Below, piece by piece: positions 61,640-64,000 of a DNA stretch of 64,000 nt. The number at the start of each line of letters is the position of its first letter. Within the stretch, counting starts at the first letter, position 1. The position numbers were made by a program, and so were the translations under genes. A model generated the notes under the pieces. The model saw nothing but the letters and a program-made list of their open reading frames with translations. It had not been told where the DNA came from and ran no database searches. Source of the DNA: Synaphobranchus kaupii (taxonomy: Eukaryota > Chordata > Actinopteri > Anguilliformes > Synaphobranchidae); contig CM056377.1 of the NCBI GenBank assembly GCA_029718625.1, positions 35,843,457-35,907,456 of the forward strand, read 5' to 3'.

Positions 61640-64000
61640 CCTTTTCCTCATTAGTTATGACTTGATGCTAAACAGAAGGTCGCGCCAAAGAACTCCTCTT
61701 TAAGGAACAAAGCTGAGGTAAGTGTCGACACCTTTTCCCCTGGTGTTGTGCATTTATCTGAGCAGCAGATTCAGGGAAGAAAGCCTCTCAACGCGAGGTC
61801 AGACTCGACCCGACGGATAAAAAACAAATCGCACGCCAAAAGCAGAGGCCTGTTAAAGAGAAAGGGCGGAAGAGCTTTCCACCAGCCCGTCAAAAGTGAA
61901 GGCACGGTACAACAGCCTTATAAGGGGGGAGAAAACAAAACGCACGCCACCGCAGTCTTAAAGACAGGAAAGAGAAAAGAATGATAATATTGCCTAAAGG
62001 AGAGAAAGAGCGCAGATTTGTGTGACTGAAGAGCCGTCTAAACAAAGAGCCCAAGCCCAGCTGGTGAGCGTTGTCTCCTGGCATAGAGCTTGCCCTGCAG
62101 TGTGACAGGCATATGTTTTCTATATAAAGCAGGATAGACCCCATTACAACTTCACCTCTCTTTATAAGCCCTTCTGGGTCGGTATAACATTATTGCTTAA
62201 TATGCATAATAATAACTATGTGTTAATGGTAGAAAGTAGCAGAGCGAACGGCCATGTGCCCAGCCATAAAGCTTCATTAGAACAATGCAGTACAAAATAC
62301 CGCACTGCAGATATAAATAAGTATATTGGGATAGACAGCGTCAAAACATGGCACTGGATATGGTAATGATGAAAACGCCACTGATCAGAGTGCGTAGAAA
62401 TCCTGGTCGGCCTATTTAGACATCAAAATCTTAATTTAACTTCATTTGTTTTTAATCTGTTTCTTGTTTTGTTTGTTTCTTAATCTGTTTTTTTTTAATT
62501 TTTTTATTTATTTATTTATTTATTTTTTTAAAGCATTTGATCTTGCCAGAGGATGCATATGCACATCAGGAATGGAGCGGTTTGGGTTTCCAGTGTGGTG
62601 TGCCAGAGCCAGTGTGCAAGTCTACGCATTGATAGCACACTGCAATATCTAATAATCAGGCTACGAGGTACAATAAGCCTTCATGCATGCGCCCCTATGA
62701 TTCTAATCTGTGGCAATAATTTGTGAATATTGCTACAAGATGCTGTCGGGCGTATTGTAGGGAAGCCGTGAATTACAATGGGGGGTGAGGTATTTAATAT
62801 GTAATAGCACAGCGCAGGAAATTACAAGGTATTCAATGAACTATGAACGCGGTATATGATTAGCTGTTATCATGTTATCAGACTCTGTTCCAGAACGGCA
62901 GGGTTAGAGAGATATTGTGGTGCAGCGGTTTTGTCCTCGTGATCTTTGGTTCACATTCTACTTGGCAGCGGCACAAACCATAACACAGTGCGCCTTCGTG
63001 ACATGCGCTTACAATTTAAATCGGGGGGAAAAAAAGGTCGCCGCGAAAATTAAATTTCAATCTTTAGAAGTGAAACCTTTCGGCATCAAAACCGACTGCA
63101 ACGGGCTGGACAGAAATGAACCGCCGCTGCCTGCCAAGAATATCTCAATCAGTCATTTCTCTCACGTGCTATCACCAGTTAGCACGCAGCACACAGCTCC
63201 CCGCTATACCCTTACATAACGTGGCTTTAAGTGACGTGTGGATCGCTTTTTTGGCCCTCCGCAGCTATTTATTGTTCTTATTCACAGGTAAAGACATGGG
63301 ATCTCAAGCGCGGCTGCCAAAAAAAACGTTTTAGCTGCTGGAAGCCATGCTCACTGCTTCTTGGGTTTTCCCTTCCTTCATAGGTCGGTCAGAAAGAAAG
63401 CCATTTTTTTCTGGGACCGAGGCATGCATTTCATTACCAAGAGAGAGTGTGCTAAGGGGTTGTGGGAGATGCGGAGAACTTCACCAAACGGATTGCCGGT
63501 TTTACGCACTGTGCGTTCACAGCGCACTAAAGCTTTGCAGGCACGGGCCTGCGTGTCAGCCGTATAGCGTCCAAAAGGGACCGCGACTGGAACTGCAACC
63601 GGGATCAGAGAGGATTCTGGGTAAACTGTCAGTGTCTCTGGCTGATGAGTGAAAGGGTGGAGACCGGCAGGAACCAGACACTAAGATTTTCAAAAAGCCC
63701 CTGACATTCCCGATAAGGGATAAAGTCTGTTTGTGGAACATCGCTGAAAAAAACGCATTCCCTCCTTGGCTCTTATTGGATCTCGATGAGAGAAATCCCG
63801 CTTCAGATTATTTATAAAACAAGCCTTACTTTAAACTCCCTCTTCCTCTGTAGGAGATAGGGACTGTCAGTACATGGTATATTTATGTCCTACCAAGCAT
63901 CCTCTTCTGCCTTGACCTGGGCCTTTGGTTTCTGTAATACCCTCTCTATATCCTTCTGGGCAAAGCTGTTCCATAACAATGAATACTCTCCTCTCGAAGG
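61640..64000. other. Upstream col15a1 intron, right end of window
   Basis: No TSPN exon, RNA gene or recognisable transposon was found. A T-rich stretch lies at 62,480-62,530. The ORFs here have no motifs. Confidence 0.4.

Overview
The window is vertebrate nuclear DNA, almost certainly from a ray-finned (teleost) fish. It shows short exons with GT-AG introns, very long CA/GT and G-homopolymer microsatellites, and many families of fish-type repeats (Tc1/mariner, TTAA-target terminal-inverted-repeat elements, foldback elements, SINE/L2-like dispersed copies). Nothing prokaryotic (operons, RBSs, CRISPR) is present, so the coding content was read as exons with splice sites and phases rather than as long ORFs.

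The dominant gene lies on the minus strand and occupies about 25.0-59.5 kb: a collagen XV alpha-1 chain gene (col15a1). I traced 40 coding exons, from the last part of the N-terminal thrombospondin-N-like (TSPN/laminin-G-like) domain (59,446-59,520), through an acidic Ser-Gly-rich linker, a series of interrupted Gly-X-Y collagenous segments, the C-terminal trimerization domain (30,413-30,541), a hinge, and a complete endostatin/restin-type domain ending in a TAA stop at 26,107. The first exons (signal peptide and most of TSPN) lie beyond the right edge. Splice phases agree at every junction but two. One exon (54,033-54,210) carries one extra base in a G7/C7 homopolymer that breaks the Gly-X-Y frame. 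The second coding exon in the window (58,811-58,910) is also one base out of phase with its neighbour.

About 8.5 kb downstream of the col15a1 stop, also on the minus strand, a short exon (16,503-16,569) encodes a signal peptide and ends in phase 1 at a strong donor. In tetrapods the gene immediately downstream of COL15A1 in the same orientation is TGFBR1, whose first exon has this structure, so I read it as tgfbr1 exon 1, with 1-16.5 kb being part of its long first intron. This call rests on synteny plus exon shape; no receptor ectodomain exon was found in the window.

Layout by region: 1-0.85 kb GC-rich sequence; 0.86-2.77 kb a 34-bp minisatellite; 2.8-16.5 kb putative tgfbr1 intron with dispersed repeats and a 1.06-kb foldback element (6.9-7.9 kb); 16.5-16.9 kb tgfbr1 exon 1 and GC box; 17-25 kb intergenic DNA rich in transposons (TTAA element, inactive Tc1 copy, Tc1 remnant, a TTAA element carrying a THAP-domain ORF); 25.0-59.5 kb col15a1 with intronic MITEs, a second minisatellite (48.2-49.7 kb) and a head-to-head 0.7-kb inverted repeat pair (54.9-56.2 kb); 59.5-64 kb upstream intron of col15a1 with repeats and one GC-rich block. 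The two genes are functionally coherent only in the general sense that both act at the cell surface/extracellular matrix; nothing in the sequence shows shared regulation.
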